Positions 15,047-23,595 of a stretch of DNA of 64,000 bases are shown here, piece after piece (positions within the stretch are counted from its first letter, which is position 1; every line of letters starts with the position of its first letter). Below the pieces are notes generated by a model. That model did no database searches and had not been told where the DNA came from. It saw only the letters and a program-made list of their open reading frames with translations. Origin of the DNA: a virus; the IMG/VR virus record IMGVR_UViG_3300032213_003587, positions 52,442-116,441 of that record, one strand, 5' to 3'. The position numbers and the translations under genes are program-made.

Positions 15047-16266
15047 CGTTTAACAATTCTGAAATTCGGGCAAGGCACCAGCAGGGCGCCGCCTTTGTCC
15101 AGATAGTCGGACTCACGACGTTCAAACTCATCGATAAAATGCCAGGGCAGAACCAGCAGATAGTCCGGTTGTGCGGCTCGCATTTCTTCTTCACTGATAA
15201 TAGGAATGTTGGTGCCAATGGTTCTCAGACCAAACTTATAAGGACTGCGTTCTGCAATCGCCGTAATTTTAGTATGATCCAAATCAAAATATTGCAGCAG
15301 GGTATTGCCTTTGGTTGAAGCACCGTAGCCCATTACTGTCTTGCCTTCGGCCAGGGCCTGGTCAATGAATGTTACTACATCGTGCTTCAACTCGGCTAGT
15401 TTAGCACCAAAGTCCGCCCAGGTTTCTTTTCTAGTGATGTCGTAGCGCGGTTCTTTTTCCAGATTAAAAATGCTTTCTACTCGATAGTTGCAGACATCAC
15501 GCTGTGGTGCGGTGGCAAAGCTATCGATGCGAGCCACCTCCTTCTGCAGGTAAACTCTGAAGCTGCCGCCGTTGGTGTCGTTCAGGGAACAATCCACAAT
15601 GCGGAAACCTGCGGGTACAAAAATGCTTTCAATGCTGTGCAGATTATAGTAATAGGTATGCTCATGACAGATGTTATCAAAGGCCAGCTGTTTGATCATC
15701 AGCGGCGTATAGCTCATCTGCAGCACCAGTGTGCCATTGTCGTCCAGCACTTCGTAGAGATCCCGGACAAAGCCGCGCGGGTTATCGAGATCATAGAACA
15801 TGGCGATGCAGGTAATGACCTTGGCCTTGTGGCTGATGCCGCTGTCCGCATAGGCCTGGGCGCTGAAATAATCCTGCACAATGGTGGCATGCTGTCGGCT
15901 CTCTTTGGCATAGTCATCATTGCAGGGATCGATGCCCAGGCGACGACATTTTTTCGGTGTCATGCTCAGCAGGGTACCGTCGTTGCAGGCAATGTCCAAC
16001 CAGACGTCGCCTTCAGCGAGTTTAACTCGATCCGTAACTTCAGTGACAATGCGCTGCAGTTCATCGCGCATGCTTTGATTGATGCCGCTGCGATACCAGT
16101 ATTGACCCCACATGGTGTCCGGCGGTGCAAGATTGTGCAGACGCACGGCCATCAGGCTTTCGTCAAAATAAAGGTCCAGGGGATATTTTTCGCGAGTGGG
16201 TTGATCTTTGACAAAGTCACTCACATAGTGTGAACCCATATGAAGGGCCAATTCAGGTCTTTCCAT
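15043..16266 (-). CDS. Sugar C-methyltransferase (class I SAM, C-methyltransferase C-terminal domain)
   Basis: The 407-aa protein has a SAM domain (VWLDIACNDGTLLSMTPKKC; HEHTYYYNLHSIESIF) and a C-terminal domain with VMGYGASTKGNTLLQYF and YLLVLPWHFIDEF, the layout of NDP-hexose C-methyltransferases that build branched deoxysugars. The N-terminal zinc-binding Cys cluster common in the family is not evident, unlike the paralogue at 35273..36490. It would supply methyl-branched sugar for the glycan made by this cluster. Confidence 0.84.
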   Translation of the reverse strand: MERPELALHMGSHYVSDFVKDQPTREKYPLDLYFDESLMAVRLHNLAPPDTMWGQYWYRSGINQSMRDELQRIVTEVTDRVKLAEGDVWLDIACNDGTLLSMTPKKCRRLGIDPCNDDYAKESRQHATIVQDYFSAQAYADSGISHKAKVITCIAMFYDLDNPRGFVRDLYEVLDDNGTLVLQMSYTPLMIKQLAFDNICHEHTYYYNLHSIESIFVPAGFRIVDCSLNDTNGGSFRVYLQKEVARIDSFATAPQRDVCNYRVESIFNLEKEPRYDITRKETWADFGAKLAELKHDVVTFIDQALAEGKTVMGYGASTKGNTLLQYFDLDHTKITAIAERSPYKFGLRTIGTNIPIISEEEMRAAQPDYLLVLPWHFIDEFERRESDYLDKGGALLVPCPNFRIVKR

Positions 16267-16277
16267 GCTATCTCCAA

Positions 16278-16649
16278 TTAATAGTACAGTTTTTCTTCAA
16301 CAATGGCTGAGCCAGTGATGTTATTTATCTCTCGTTTGATTTTGTTGCGAGTGTCGTTGGTTTGATGCGCTAGCTTAGTAAAGGTGGTAAATCTTGCTCC
16401 ATATTCATTGGTGCGCATCAATACGCGAATTTCGTCTTCGGCATCCCAGAGTACCTGATTGGCGTCTTTAAGCTCAATAATCAACTTACTGAGTAAAGGA
16501 GTAATCGGGGGCCTGAGCCGGCGAAGTTCGGTGAGTTCCAGAACTATGTTCTTTAACTTGTCTTGGTCCTGGGTGTGTTCTCGTTTGAGTTCGAGAATGG
16601 TGATTTTATCGAATAGCTCACCAATGCTAATGGGTGCATGAATTAACAT
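16278..16649 (-). CDS. DUF6165-like protein
   Basis: The 123-aa helical protein begins with HAPISIGELFDKITILELKREH and continues QDKLKNIVLELTELRRL, the pattern I associate with DUF6165, a family found next to polysaccharide genes in bacteria and phages. Function is unknown. It overlaps the neighbouring glycosyltransferase by seven bases. Confidence 0.75.
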   Translation of the reverse strand: MLIHAPISIGELFDKITILELKREHTQDQDKLKNIVLELTELRRLRPPITPLLSKLIIELKDANQVLWDAEDEIRVLMRTNEYGARFTTFTKLAHQTNDTRNKIKREINNITGSAIVEEKLYY

Positions 16650-17410
16650 TTTGCTTCAACATAACGATTGTGGTCTTGTATATATCTCTGCATGTCTGCA
16701 GTTAAATCGCGAGTGCGTTTTAGATATGTGTTTTCGTAGGCATCGTTCATCCATTCAATGCCCAGGGTATGATGTCGTCCGGCCTGTATCCAATCCGGTA
16801 CTTTATCGCCGATGCCCAATTTACGACCTACTGCGGTCTCATTCAACGGACACCAGCCATAGTAAAAGATGACCAGCTTATCTGTGGTATAGGAAGTATA
16901 GTGACGACCCTGGCCCGGATATTGCACAGGCGTGCGATGAATGCTGCGAGCCTGACGCCAGCGGAAACAATCGCCGCCGTGATCGGGTTCGGGATCAGTC
17001 CAGGCAAAGCCATCGAACTTCTGTGCATACAAGGGCTGGTCGTGGCTTACTTCATCTAATTGTCGATCCACAAAATACAGAGCCGGCATCAATAGTTGAT
17101 TCTCTTCGGTGGTGTCTAGTATGCTCCAATCACCAACAATCTGTTCAGTGACGTTCAAGCACACTCTCCAGCCTTCGAGACTGCGTTCAATGTCCATGAC
17201 TTCCTGATCTACTGGGCCGGGATCAAACCATTGATTGCGACTATCTATGATGTCCCAGCCTGGGCAGAGCTCTTTGATAATCTCCACACTACGATCTGTG
17301 CTGCCATAGTTAATCATTATGCCATGGTCGAATACCTGCCTGTGGTGTTTTAGGAACCAGGGAAGCAGGTATTCTTCATTATAAAAGTGACTTATCAAAG
17401 TTTTCTTCAT
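16643..17410 (-). CDS. Glycosyltransferase family 2-like protein
   Basis: The 255-aa protein opens KKTLISHFYNEEYLLPWFLKHH and HGIMINYGSTDRSVEII, the start of GT2/GT92-like enzymes that lack an obvious long donor domain. A DTTEE segment takes the usual DxD place. It probably acts on the same glycan as its operon neighbours. Confidence 0.72.
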   Translation of the reverse strand: MKKTLISHFYNEEYLLPWFLKHHRQVFDHGIMINYGSTDRSVEIIKELCPGWDIIDSRNQWFDPGPVDQEVMDIERSLEGWRVCLNVTEQIVGDWSILDTTEENQLLMPALYFVDRQLDEVSHDQPLYAQKFDGFAWTDPEPDHGGDCFRWRQARSIHRTPVQYPGQGRHYTSYTTDKLVIFYYGWCPLNETAVGRKLGIGDKVPDWIQAGRHHTLGIEWMNDAYENTYLKRTRDLTADMQRYIQDHNRYVEAKC

Positions 17411-17416
17411 ATCATC

Positions 17417-18178
17417 CTATACGTGTTTTGATTCATACTCCATGCGAGCTAGTATATATTCCTTGACAATATCTGAACGCACAATATCATCGACTTCAAA
17501 TTCCACGGTGCGGAAGCTCGGCATGCGTTCAGTAATACCAATGAACTTATGTATGCCGCTGATGTCGCCTTTTTTACAGAGATCGGTCTGTCGGAAGTCA
17601 CCGCAGAAAATGATCTTGCTGTTATCTCCAACTCGGGTCATTATGCTGTTCAATTCCATGTCAGTCATGTTCTGGCATTCATCCACAACAATGATGGCAT
17701 TGTCTAGAGTAATGCCTCTCACAAAGCTGGTAATCATGAACCGGATGGCTTTCTGTTCCTGCAGTCTTTGAAATGCATCATGTCTATTATTAAATAATCT
17801 GCTGCAGATGTCAATATAAGGAGCGGTATAAACCTGAGTTTTTTCGTTCTCGTCTCCGGGTAAATGACCGATGTCACGGCTGGCCACCGCTGATCGGACT
17901 ATGATTACCTGCTCAAAACTATTGGCCTTATCTAACACCTCCTCTAGGGCGCGATATAGTGCAATGAATGTTTTTCCGGTACCAGCCACACCATGCAATA
18001 GGGTGCATTGAGTCTGCTGTTTATACAGTTCAAAAAAGGTTGCTTGATTTTTGGTCAGTGGAGCTATTGTAATCATGTCATTTAAGGTGACACGCAGTTT
18101 CTGCTGTGGTACGGATTTTATTTTAACCTGTGGATCTACGGAGTGAAGTAATGCGGCGTTAGAGGATTTCTTGGCCAT
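17417..18178 (-). CDS. phoH: PhoH-like P-loop ATPase
   Basis: The 253-aa protein has a Walker A GVAGTGKT (about residues 63-70), Walker B IIVVDECQN and the PhoH sensor region KIIFCGDFRQTDL. PhoH-like proteins, very common in T4-like phages, are RNA- or DNA-acting ATPases with poorly known roles. I chose MAKKSSNAALLHS because AAGG precedes it; an ATG 11 codons upstream lies close to the terminator and is less likely. Confidence 0.9.
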   Translation of the reverse strand: MAKKSSNAALLHSVDPQVKIKSVPQQKLRVTLNDMITIAPLTKNQATFFELYKQQTQCTLLHGVAGTGKTFIALYRALEEVLDKANSFEQVIIVRSAVASRDIGHLPGDENEKTQVYTAPYIDICSRLFNNRHDAFQRLQEQKAIRFMITSFVRGITLDNAIIVVDECQNMTDMELNSIMTRVGDNSKIIFCGDFRQTDLCKKGDISGIHKFIGITERMPSFRTVEFEVDDIVRSDIVKEYILARMEYESKHV

Positions 18179-18214
18179 GGGCGCCCTTCGAAGTATGCGT
18201 TGATGGGTCATGTC

Positions 18215-18245
18215 AAAAGAAAAGGAGAACAGTCACCCGTTCTCC
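18215..18245 (-). terminator. Intrinsic terminator between the FmdB-like gene and phoH
   Basis: GGAGAAC (18245-18239) and GTTCTCC (18230-18224) form a 7-bp stem with an 8-nt loop, followed on the minus strand by TTTTCTTTT. It ends the transcript of the uvsE/FmdB-like block. Confidence 0.8.
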
Positions 18246-18269
18246 TCCGCTATTCATCAATGTTTTTGA

Positions 18270-18527
18270 TTACCATTTACTGTTCAAATTAGATTTAGGA
18301 TTGTTCTGATGGATCTTCTGCAAGACTTCCTTGAAGCCATTGTCAATTTTACGTATCCCCAGTCTAACTGAATCACCAATCGGAGGAGCACCTATGGATA
18401 AACTGACTGTTCCTGTCTTACCGCAGGCGGGGCAGGCTTCTTCTGAAGGTTGGTGTCGGTTTCCGATTGAAAGAATCTTTTCGAATGTTTCGTTGCATGC
18501 TGAACATGCATAATCATAAGTAGGCAT
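18270..18527 (-). CDS. FmdB-like zinc ribbon protein
   Basis: The 85-aa protein starts MPTYDYACSACNETFEK, the FmdB/putative regulatory zinc-ribbon signature, with a second pair CPACGKTG and a basic tail. Four Cys probably hold one zinc. The family is widespread in bacteria and T4-like phages and is thought to bind nucleic acid or protein; no role is proven. Confidence 0.85.
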   Translation of the reverse strand: MPTYDYACSACNETFEKILSIGNRHQPSEEACPACGKTGTVSLSIGAPPIGDSVRLGIRKIDNGFKEVLQKIHQNNPKSNLNSKW

Positions 18528-18539
18528 ATGTTATGTATA

Positions 18540-19553
18540 TCAAAAGAAGTTTTGAACTAGCTGATCACGAGCTAGATTTTTTGCCTTGCTTTCGCATTGA
18601 ATGTCAAAGTTCGGAGTAAAGCTCAGGGCCCAGTCATTCGCAGCTTGGTTCCAATAATAGTCGCTGTGTGCTCGCAGGTTGCCCCGTTTGACCCCGGACT
18701 GAAGCAGACTTTCAAGGTCGGGTCTGGTATTGACATCGTGCCCAACCAGGACATCTTCTCGGCTAATGCTATAGTGCATAGCAGGACGCACACCGCGCCA
18801 GCTATCTTGAATGCGTTTAACGCGGTCATCGTCTGGTTCAATATATTCTCCGGTTCTTACCCAATGGTGGTGGATGTCTAAAACCAATGCGACGTCATCC
18901 TGGAGTTCGAGGCTGGCGTCCAGGCCGTGCTTGGTTTCGTCGTTTTCAATGGTGATGCAGTTGCGTGCTTCGGTGCTGAGACGACCCAGCACGTCTTTGA
19001 TGCCTTGGGGTCCGCGTTTGCCGGCAATGTGGACATTGACTTTGAAGTCCTGGAACTTCTGGCCGTAGCCCATCCATCTAACCATATCTGCATGATATTC
19101 AAACTCCTCTACGGATCTATTAACGATGTCAGGGTGATGACTAGCAAGCACACAAAACTGACCAGGGTGAAAACTGAGGCGTACATCAAGGGCTCGTGCA
19201 ATCTCTCCGACTCTAGAAAAATGTGACTCACAGTAAGCACGAACATCGCTCCGGTGCCAATAATAGCGCCAATAAGGCTCAGTATAGACAGGGAGAAGAT
19301 CGCTGCCGAGACGCACCATCTTTTTATGTTCATCCAATGCTCCTACTCGTTCAATTAAAAGCCGCACACTCTCGATGTTATGCACCATCAAATCCCAGAG
19401 CCGTTGTTCGGCTACGTTCTGTTCCTGTCTATTAAGCCAGGCCACAGTAGTGGTGCGGGTATTGAGACGACGTGCGTCATCATCTTTTTGGAATCCGTCG
19501 ATTTGTTCTGGGTGGTCAATCCATTTACAGCAAAACCCGATGCGAGATGTCAT
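18540..19553 (-). CDS. uvsE: UV damage endonuclease UvsE/UvdE
   Basis: The 337-aa TIM-barrel protein (MTSRIGFCCKWIDHPEQ...) shows the UvdE motifs: RLGSDLLPVYTEP, RLSFHPGQFCVLAS (metal His), VNVHIAGKRG, CITIENDETKHGL (metal Glu), VALVLDIHHHW and AHSDYYWN. It nicks DNA 5' of UV photoproducts, an ATP-independent repair entry. The start is placed at 19553, where a consensus promoter puts +1 on the ATG; an in-frame ATG 16 codons upstream lies upstream of that promoter. Confidence 0.92.
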   Translation of the reverse strand: MTSRIGFCCKWIDHPEQIDGFQKDDDARRLNTRTTTVAWLNRQEQNVAEQRLWDLMVHNIESVRLLIERVGALDEHKKMVRLGSDLLPVYTEPYWRYYWHRSDVRAYCESHFSRVGEIARALDVRLSFHPGQFCVLASHHPDIVNRSVEEFEYHADMVRWMGYGQKFQDFKVNVHIAGKRGPQGIKDVLGRLSTEARNCITIENDETKHGLDASLELQDDVALVLDIHHHWVRTGEYIEPDDDRVKRIQDSWRGVRPAMHYSISREDVLVGHDVNTRPDLESLLQSGVKRGNLRAHSDYYWNQAANDWALSFTPNFDIQCESKAKNLARDQLVQNFF

Positions 19554-19559
19554 GATATA

Positions 19560-19588
19560 ATTATAGTATAAGCGTAGTATAAAGTCAA
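19560..19588 (-). promoter_or_regulatory. Consensus sigma70 promoter of uvsE
   Basis: TTGACT (19588-19583), 17-base spacer, TATAAT (19565-19560). Six bases separate the -10 from the uvsE ATG, so +1 is expected at the A of ATG and the message would be leaderless. Confidence 0.8.
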
Positions 19589-19863
19589 GTTTTTCGTACA
19601 CTCTCCGTATTGGCTAGTATGCGTTTGATGACGTTTTTGGTGTTGGTGGAAAATACCGTACTCAATCGACCCAACATCAGGCACTGCCAGACCGTCTGGG
19701 CATCCAGATACTGCAGGTCTTCTTCGTTGAAACGGTATTTTTGTCGGCTATAAACATTGATGGCTGCCAGAGTAACTTCAACTTCTTCCGCTGTGTACAG
19801 GGGAATCATCAGACCGGTTTGAATGCGTGGTCGTTCCGGAAATTGAATTATACTGGCTGTCAT
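19585..19863 (-). CDS. Hypothetical protein
   Basis: The 92-aa protein (MTASIIQFPERPRIQTGLMI...) has a short Pro-rich start and a helical body (YTAEEVEVTLAAINVYSRQK; TVWQCLMLGRLSTVF). It lies upstream of uvsE. A late-type AATAAATA element ends five bases before the ATG and no ribosome binding site is visible. I do not recognise the family. Confidence 0.65.
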   Translation of the reverse strand: MTASIIQFPERPRIQTGLMIPLYTAEEVEVTLAAINVYSRQKYRFNEEDLQYLDAQTVWQCLMLGRLSTVFSTNTKNVIKRILANTESVRKT

Positions 19864-19871
19864 ACCAGTAT

Positions 19872-20159
19872 TTATTCTTTTTCATCGTTGCCCTGGGCCT
19901 GCATGCTGCCGATGAGATCTACTACGCTGCCATGATCATGTACATCCTGATCGGTGGCATCAATGATGGCCTTGAATTCAGCCACTACTTCTTCTACAGT
20001 GCGGGGCGAATCCCGGTCGTGCAGATCGTTCAAAAACTGCTTGCAGGCCAACAGCAGCAGTTCTAGCTTGTACTGGGCCCAGATCTCATTGCCACTGACA
20101 AAGGTTTCTACTTCTGAATCCGAAGACTGGGTTCGACGGTTGTATATCGATTTCTGCAT
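19872..20159 (-). CDS. Hypothetical protein
   Basis: The 95-aa protein has a polar N-terminus and two helices (IWAQYKLELLLLACKQFLND; VEEVVAEFKAIIDATDQD). It overlaps the small membrane protein upstream by 52 bases. No family is recognised. Confidence 0.6.
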   Translation of the reverse strand: MQKSIYNRRTQSSDSEVETFVSGNEIWAQYKLELLLLACKQFLNDLHDRDSPRTVEEVVAEFKAIIDATDQDVHDHGSVVDLIGSMQAQGNDEKE

Positions 20160-20311
20160 GCTTCTCTCACTGAATTAGGAATATCGGGGTGCCACTCAGC
20201 CATGCCACAATCATAGAATCGTGAATTGGGAGCTGGTAAAAATACTATGATGAAAAACATCATTAACAGCAGGCCAATTACTATTAAATTTATTTTGTTT
20301 GGAGGTCCCAT
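20108..20311 (-). CDS. Small membrane protein
   Basis: The 67-aa protein has one N-terminal membrane segment (INLIVIGLLLMMFFIIVFLP) followed by a Cys-containing soluble tail (FYDCGMAEWHPDIPNSVREA). It could be a signal-anchored periplasmic protein. It overlaps both neighbours, which is unusual, and its function is unknown. Confidence 0.55.
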   Translation of the reverse strand: MGPPNKINLIVIGLLLMMFFIIVFLPAPNSRFYDCGMAEWHPDIPNSVREACRNRYTTVEPSLRIQK

Positions 20312-20496
20312 GATGTCTCGCTTTCTGGAATACCAAGGTTTAGAGATTCAGCTAAACCAGCCAACAACCGGCGCGGCATAACCAATGTAGTACTGCCATT
20401 TGCCTGATTATATATGGTGAATTTGCAGACAGAACCGCTGTGTTCAACCGTTGCCCACATGCGGTCACCGTCACGTAGTTCAAAGAATTTTTCCAT
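20290..20496 (-). CDS. Hypothetical protein
   Basis: The 68-aa protein appears to be mostly beta strands (FFELRDGDRMWATVEHSG; KFTIYNQANGSTTLVMPRR). Its start overlaps the DNA ligase stop by one base, so it is probably co-translated with ligase. No family is recognised. Confidence 0.65.
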   Translation of the reverse strand: MEKFFELRDGDRMWATVEHSGSVCKFTIYNQANGSTTLVMPRRLLAGLAESLNLGIPESETSWDLQTK

Positions 20497-21824
20497 TATT
20501 TTATATCCTTTGCTTCATCGGCCGCTGACTTGTCTGATCTAAACTCAACAAATACTGGGAGGAATAGACTCTCTGTACTTGAAGTCTTGTCCTTGATTCG
20601 GGCGTTGTATTTGACGGAAACGATTCTTCCGACGCTATTTGAAGAATTAATGCTAAGCCGATCAGCATCGCTAAAGCCCGTACCCACATTGACCCGGATA
20701 CCACGACAATTAGACTCAAGCACCAGAGCACCAAGACGACCCACATTTTTTCCTGTCCCTTCTTCCCAGCCAACGACCACTAGGTCGCATTCTAGCTCGC
20801 CCTTGAACTTAATCAAGCTCTTGCTGCGTTTATTTTCCCAGATACCTTCCTGGGTCTTAAGTATGATGCCTTCCTGACCTTCGGCCAAGAAACGTTCAAA
20901 TATCTGCTTGGCTTCATATTCACTGTCAATCTTTTTAGTATATACCAGACTCACATAGTGCGCAAGGTTGCGCTGTTTCTGCAGATCATCCATGCACTCA
21001 TAGAGTCGAGTCAATCGCTGATTATAGGGCGTGTTGTCCACACCGGCCTCAAAACCGGACAATGGTATGGCGTCCCAGACAGTAGCGCGTACTCGCAGGG
21101 CCTCGGCTTCACTCATGGTGCCTTTGACTGCTTTGTTCAAGATGCCATTGCCGGTTTTGCGATCTAAGATTTTTCCGGCAGCGTCAACCACAGTTAGTTC
21201 ACCATCAAACACCATGTCGTCTTTGTAGAAGTTGGCCATGTGTCGGAATGGTTCTTCAAATACTGCATTGGGTACGACAACTTCTTTACCATTGCGGCTG
21301 CGAAATTCTACCTTGCCATTTTTTACTATCGCGTTGAAGCGCATGCCATCCATTTTGAGCTGAGCAAACGCTGGCCATCGTACTCTTTCAACTAACTTGT
21401 GATCATAGGCTGACGCCAGCATGCAGGGATAGCTAGGAATAAGATCCGGCCATATTTTATTGACTGTGGCTTCGCTAACTCCACATTTCAAGTCCTTGGC
21501 AATGATGCGTTCGATAACTCGGGCATCTACCGGAGCCACGCTCTCTAGCACAATCTTCAGGTGTTCAATACCGGCATTGCCGGTCAAGGTACGACTGCTG
21601 AGCAGATTTAGACGCAGCATGGCCTGATCCAGGGTATCCTGCTTCTTGCTAATGAGGTTGAAAGTATAGTCCGGAATCTTACGGATATAAAAATTCACGA
21701 AAGGATTGAGTGCGAGTTTGATCACCGACTTCAAAGTTTCGTTGTTGATGTTATCGCGCAGCACCTGTTCTTTGTAGAGCCGACTATTATTGCTGGCCAA
21801 GTCTTCTAGTATATCCAAGATCAT
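20496..21824 (-). CDS. 30: ATP-dependent DNA ligase, T4 gp30-like
   Basis: The 442-aa protein (T4 gp30 is 487 aa) has an N-terminal helical domain, the adenylation motif KMDG (Lys157) in FAQLKMDGMRFNAIV, EFRSRNGKEV (motif III region), DGELTVVD, EGIILKTQEGIWENKRSKSLIKFK (motifs IV-V) and an OB domain. It seals nicks in lagging-strand and repair synthesis. The start at MILDILEDLASNN has AAGGA upstream; a longer frame (to 21917) runs over the preceding gene and is rejected. Confidence 0.93.
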   Translation of the reverse strand: MILDILEDLASNNSRLYKEQVLRDNINNETLKSVIKLALNPFVNFYIRKIPDYTFNLISKKQDTLDQAMLRLNLLSSRTLTGNAGIEHLKIVLESVAPVDARVIERIIAKDLKCGVSEATVNKIWPDLIPSYPCMLASAYDHKLVERVRWPAFAQLKMDGMRFNAIVKNGKVEFRSRNGKEVVVPNAVFEEPFRHMANFYKDDMVFDGELTVVDAAGKILDRKTGNGILNKAVKGTMSEAEALRVRATVWDAIPLSGFEAGVDNTPYNQRLTRLYECMDDLQKQRNLAHYVSLVYTKKIDSEYEAKQIFERFLAEGQEGIILKTQEGIWENKRSKSLIKFKGELECDLVVVGWEEGTGKNVGRLGALVLESNCRGIRVNVGTGFSDADRLSINSSNSVGRIVSVKYNARIKDKTSSTESLFLPVFVEFRSDKSAADEAKDIK

Positions 21825-21825
21825 A

Positions 21826-21969
21826 TCAATTATCCTTGCGCACTTGACGCTGTAGTTCACGACGAAGCTGTTCCAACACAATCTTCCAATGCTGCTTGGC
21901 CCAGGTACTGCGGGCATCGGCTAGCACTGCTTCAACGCGACTCATTCTTGCCATGGTCTGTTCAATCAT
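21826..21969 (-). CDS. Small conserved phage protein
   Basis: The 47-aa basic helical protein (MIEQTMARMSRVEAVLADAR...) starts after a strong AGAGGAG. Proteins with this wording (MARMSRVEAVLADAR..WAK.HW) recur in T4-like phages, always small. It lies directly upstream of DNA ligase and behind a sigma70 promoter. Confidence 0.75.
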   Translation of the reverse strand: MIEQTMARMSRVEAVLADARSTWAKQHWKIVLEQLRRELQRQVRKDN

Positions 21970-22000
21970 ATAATCTCCTCTATCATTTGGATCATACGTC

Positions 22001-22029
22001 ATTATAGCAGAACTCGGATTGAATGTCAA
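22001..22029 (-). promoter_or_regulatory. Sigma70-type promoter upstream of the ligase operon
   Basis: TTGACA (22029-22024), 17-base spacer, TATAAT (22006-22001). Predicted +1 at about 21994 gives a 24-nt leader with AGAGGAG before the 47-aa gene and DNA ligase. Confidence 0.82.
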
Positions 22030-22223
22030 GCCCCGAGATGGGTATAGGGATGCACGTGTATTTCCACACAAGCGTGCTGAGATTCGATCTTATCTCGCAT
22101 GGCTGTAATTTCCGCATCGTTTTTAGCCAGGCCGCCGAAGCACCAATCACGGGTTCGCCCCATGGTGTCACGCGGAGCATATTCTATGATATAAAAGGAC
22201 TGCTGTAGTTGATCAAACATCAT
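22026..22223 (-). CDS. Hypothetical protein
   Basis: The 65-aa protein (MMFDQLQQSFYIIEYAPRDT...) has a beta strand start and ends near a His-rich strand (ACVEIHVHPYTHLGA). It overlaps dsbA by four bases upstream. The first or second Met could be used. No family is recognised. Confidence 0.65.
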   Translation of the reverse strand: MMFDQLQQSFYIIEYAPRDTMGRTRDWCFGGLAKNDAEITAMRDKIESQHACVEIHVHPYTHLGA

Positions 22224-22489
22224 GAGCTCGTGGTCTGGTTGGTGATGGTTTCATACAAGGCTTCAAATTCCGCATGCTCGGCCACCTCTTCGCTGAACGT
22301 ACTCTTGTGATATACTTTGACCATGCGACGGAAAATTTTCTTATCCAATTCAAACTTCTCGCAGGTGTCGGCTATGGCTTCTTTGATTAAGTCACGCTCC
22401 GCAGCAATGCGTGTCATGCTGTTGCTGATTTCCTGCATGGCTCCATTAATAGCCTTGCGGTCCGCTGGATTACTTATCTGCTTGCTCAT
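22220..22489 (-). CDS. dsbA: dsDNA-binding late-transcription protein, T4 DsbA-like
   Basis: At 89 aa it equals T4 DsbA in length. The body, RDLIKEAIADTCEKFELDKK followed by FRRMVKVYHK and EAL..Y, matches DsbA (RAKDELGVDGKMFNRLLALYHK in T4). DsbA binds dsDNA and modulates late promoters. It has its own predicted sigma70 promoter inside the upstream gene. Confidence 0.82.
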   Translation of the reverse strand: MSKQISNPADRKAINGAMQEISNSMTRIAAERDLIKEAIADTCEKFELDKKIFRRMVKVYHKSTFSEEVAEHAEFEALYETITNQTTSS

Positions 22490-23432
22490 TCACATCTCCA
22501 TTAAAGTAAGGATTCATAATGTCTTCATAAAACTCAATCATGGTGCGCTGATTCCAGCTATCGTAAAATGGCTGCAAGGGTTCAATACCTGCTGCGATTA
22601 TATCACGAATTGGAGTTTTTGTCAAGTCTCGGCTCTCCGCATATACATGACGGAAATGCACACTCTTATTCACCGCAATGGGCTTACGAGCTGCTAAGGC
22701 TAGATCCATGCTAGCACTCACACCTTCGCTGTTACCGATGCCGCCGTAGTCATAGTAAAAGATGTTGATGTCGTTCTGATTCATCCAGGCTACCAATTCT
22801 CGATGTTCGAGAAACGCATGCGTAATCTCAACACGGATATTGGCATTGGCCATGCTTCTAGCCTGATTGCCGATGTTTTCCGCTAGCTGCTGAGCACCGG
22901 GAATATAATCGCCAAGTGATAGATGCAGACGCAGATCAATGGGTTCTTCGGTGAACTCCGCATTTATGATGGCCATGATGTCCGGCAGCTTCTTGCCGTC
23001 GTGACCAAAGCCGCTGGTACCAATTTTTAGTCGTTCACCGGGCGGCGCGTACACGATGTCATCATAAAAGATCACTGGTCGCGGACTATGATGTCTGGGA
23101 TCGGTACCCACCGGAGAGATATGAATCTCGGCCCTGGTGTTATCCAACTCAGTGAAACAATCGTGACCGTCGATGTAGAACTGCGGTACAGCGATTCGTC
23201 GAGTAACGTCGGATGTCAGCCAGGCAGTGGTCATTGGATGCCAATTATAGAGGATGCCATCCACCGCATACTGCTGCAGATAGTCAAACAGTTCCTGCTC
23301 ACTGCCAATCTCTGCCAGATAAAAATTGTAGTTTTCCGAACCACTGAGCAGATTGAATACATTGCTGCTATAAGCATGAATACCGCACTGGCGTCGAGGA
23401 CCAGTGACAAGTATTATGTTGGGCTTACTCAT
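22470..23432 (-). CDS. GT-B glycosyltransferase-like protein
   Basis: The 320-aa protein begins PNIILVTGPRRQCGIHAYSSNV, a GT4-like N-terminal motif. It has a central LKIGTSGFGHDGKKLPD and a donor-side NIFYYDYGGIGNSEGVSASMDLALAARKP, the position where GT4 enzymes show E-x7-E. Its C-terminal layout is shared with the protein at 38266..39231. Likely a surface-glycan or virion-glycan transferase outside the main sugar clusters. Confidence 0.68.
   Translation of the reverse strand: MSKPNIILVTGPRRQCGIHAYSSNVFNLLSGSENYNFYLAEIGSEQELFDYLQQYAVDGILYNWHPMTTAWLTSDVTRRIAVPQFYIDGHDCFTELDNTRAEIHISPVGTDPRHHSPRPVIFYDDIVYAPPGERLKIGTSGFGHDGKKLPDIMAIINAEFTEEPIDLRLHLSLGDYIPGAQQLAENIGNQARSMANANIRVEITHAFLEHRELVAWMNQNDINIFYYDYGGIGNSEGVSASMDLALAARKPIAVNKSVHFRHVYAESRDLTKTPIRDIIAAGIEPLQPFYDSWNQRTMIEFYEDIMNPYFNGDVNEQADK
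22597..22625 (-). promoter_or_regulatory. Sigma70 promoter for dsbA (inside upstream gene)
   Basis: TTGACA (22625-22620), 17-base spacer, TATAAT (22602-22597), within the 3' part of the glycosyltransferase-like gene and about 100 bases before dsbA. Confidence 0.75.
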
Positions 23433-23595
23433 CGCTGCTTTCCTGGGTGCGACGTTCTTTCTTTGGACGGATCATGCTTTGAAGCTGGGCCGTAATCATG
23501 GCACGACGCAGTTCGCCGCGTTCATGCACATCGCTGATCTGCGCCAGCATGCGCTTGGTTTCTTTCTTCATCTTAAATCCGGAATTTGCCTTCAT
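23425..23595 (-). CDS. Small basic hypothetical protein
   Basis: A 56-aa frame (MKANSGFKMKKETKRMLAQI...SDVHERGELRRAMITA) ends IRPKKERRTQESSDE. The start has GGAGCAGCA upstream, and both ends overlap neighbours by a few bases, as is usual in this genome. The basic helix could bind nucleic acid, but no family is recognised. Confidence 0.65.
   Translation of the reverse strand: MKANSGFKMKKETKRMLAQISDVHERGELRRAMITAQLQSMIRPKKERRTQESSDE

Noticed and set aside
15637-16233. 198-codon open frame on the plus strand
   Set aside because: It lies opposite the clear C-methyltransferase gene, has no recognisable motif, and its composition is a shadow of that gene's codon pattern.
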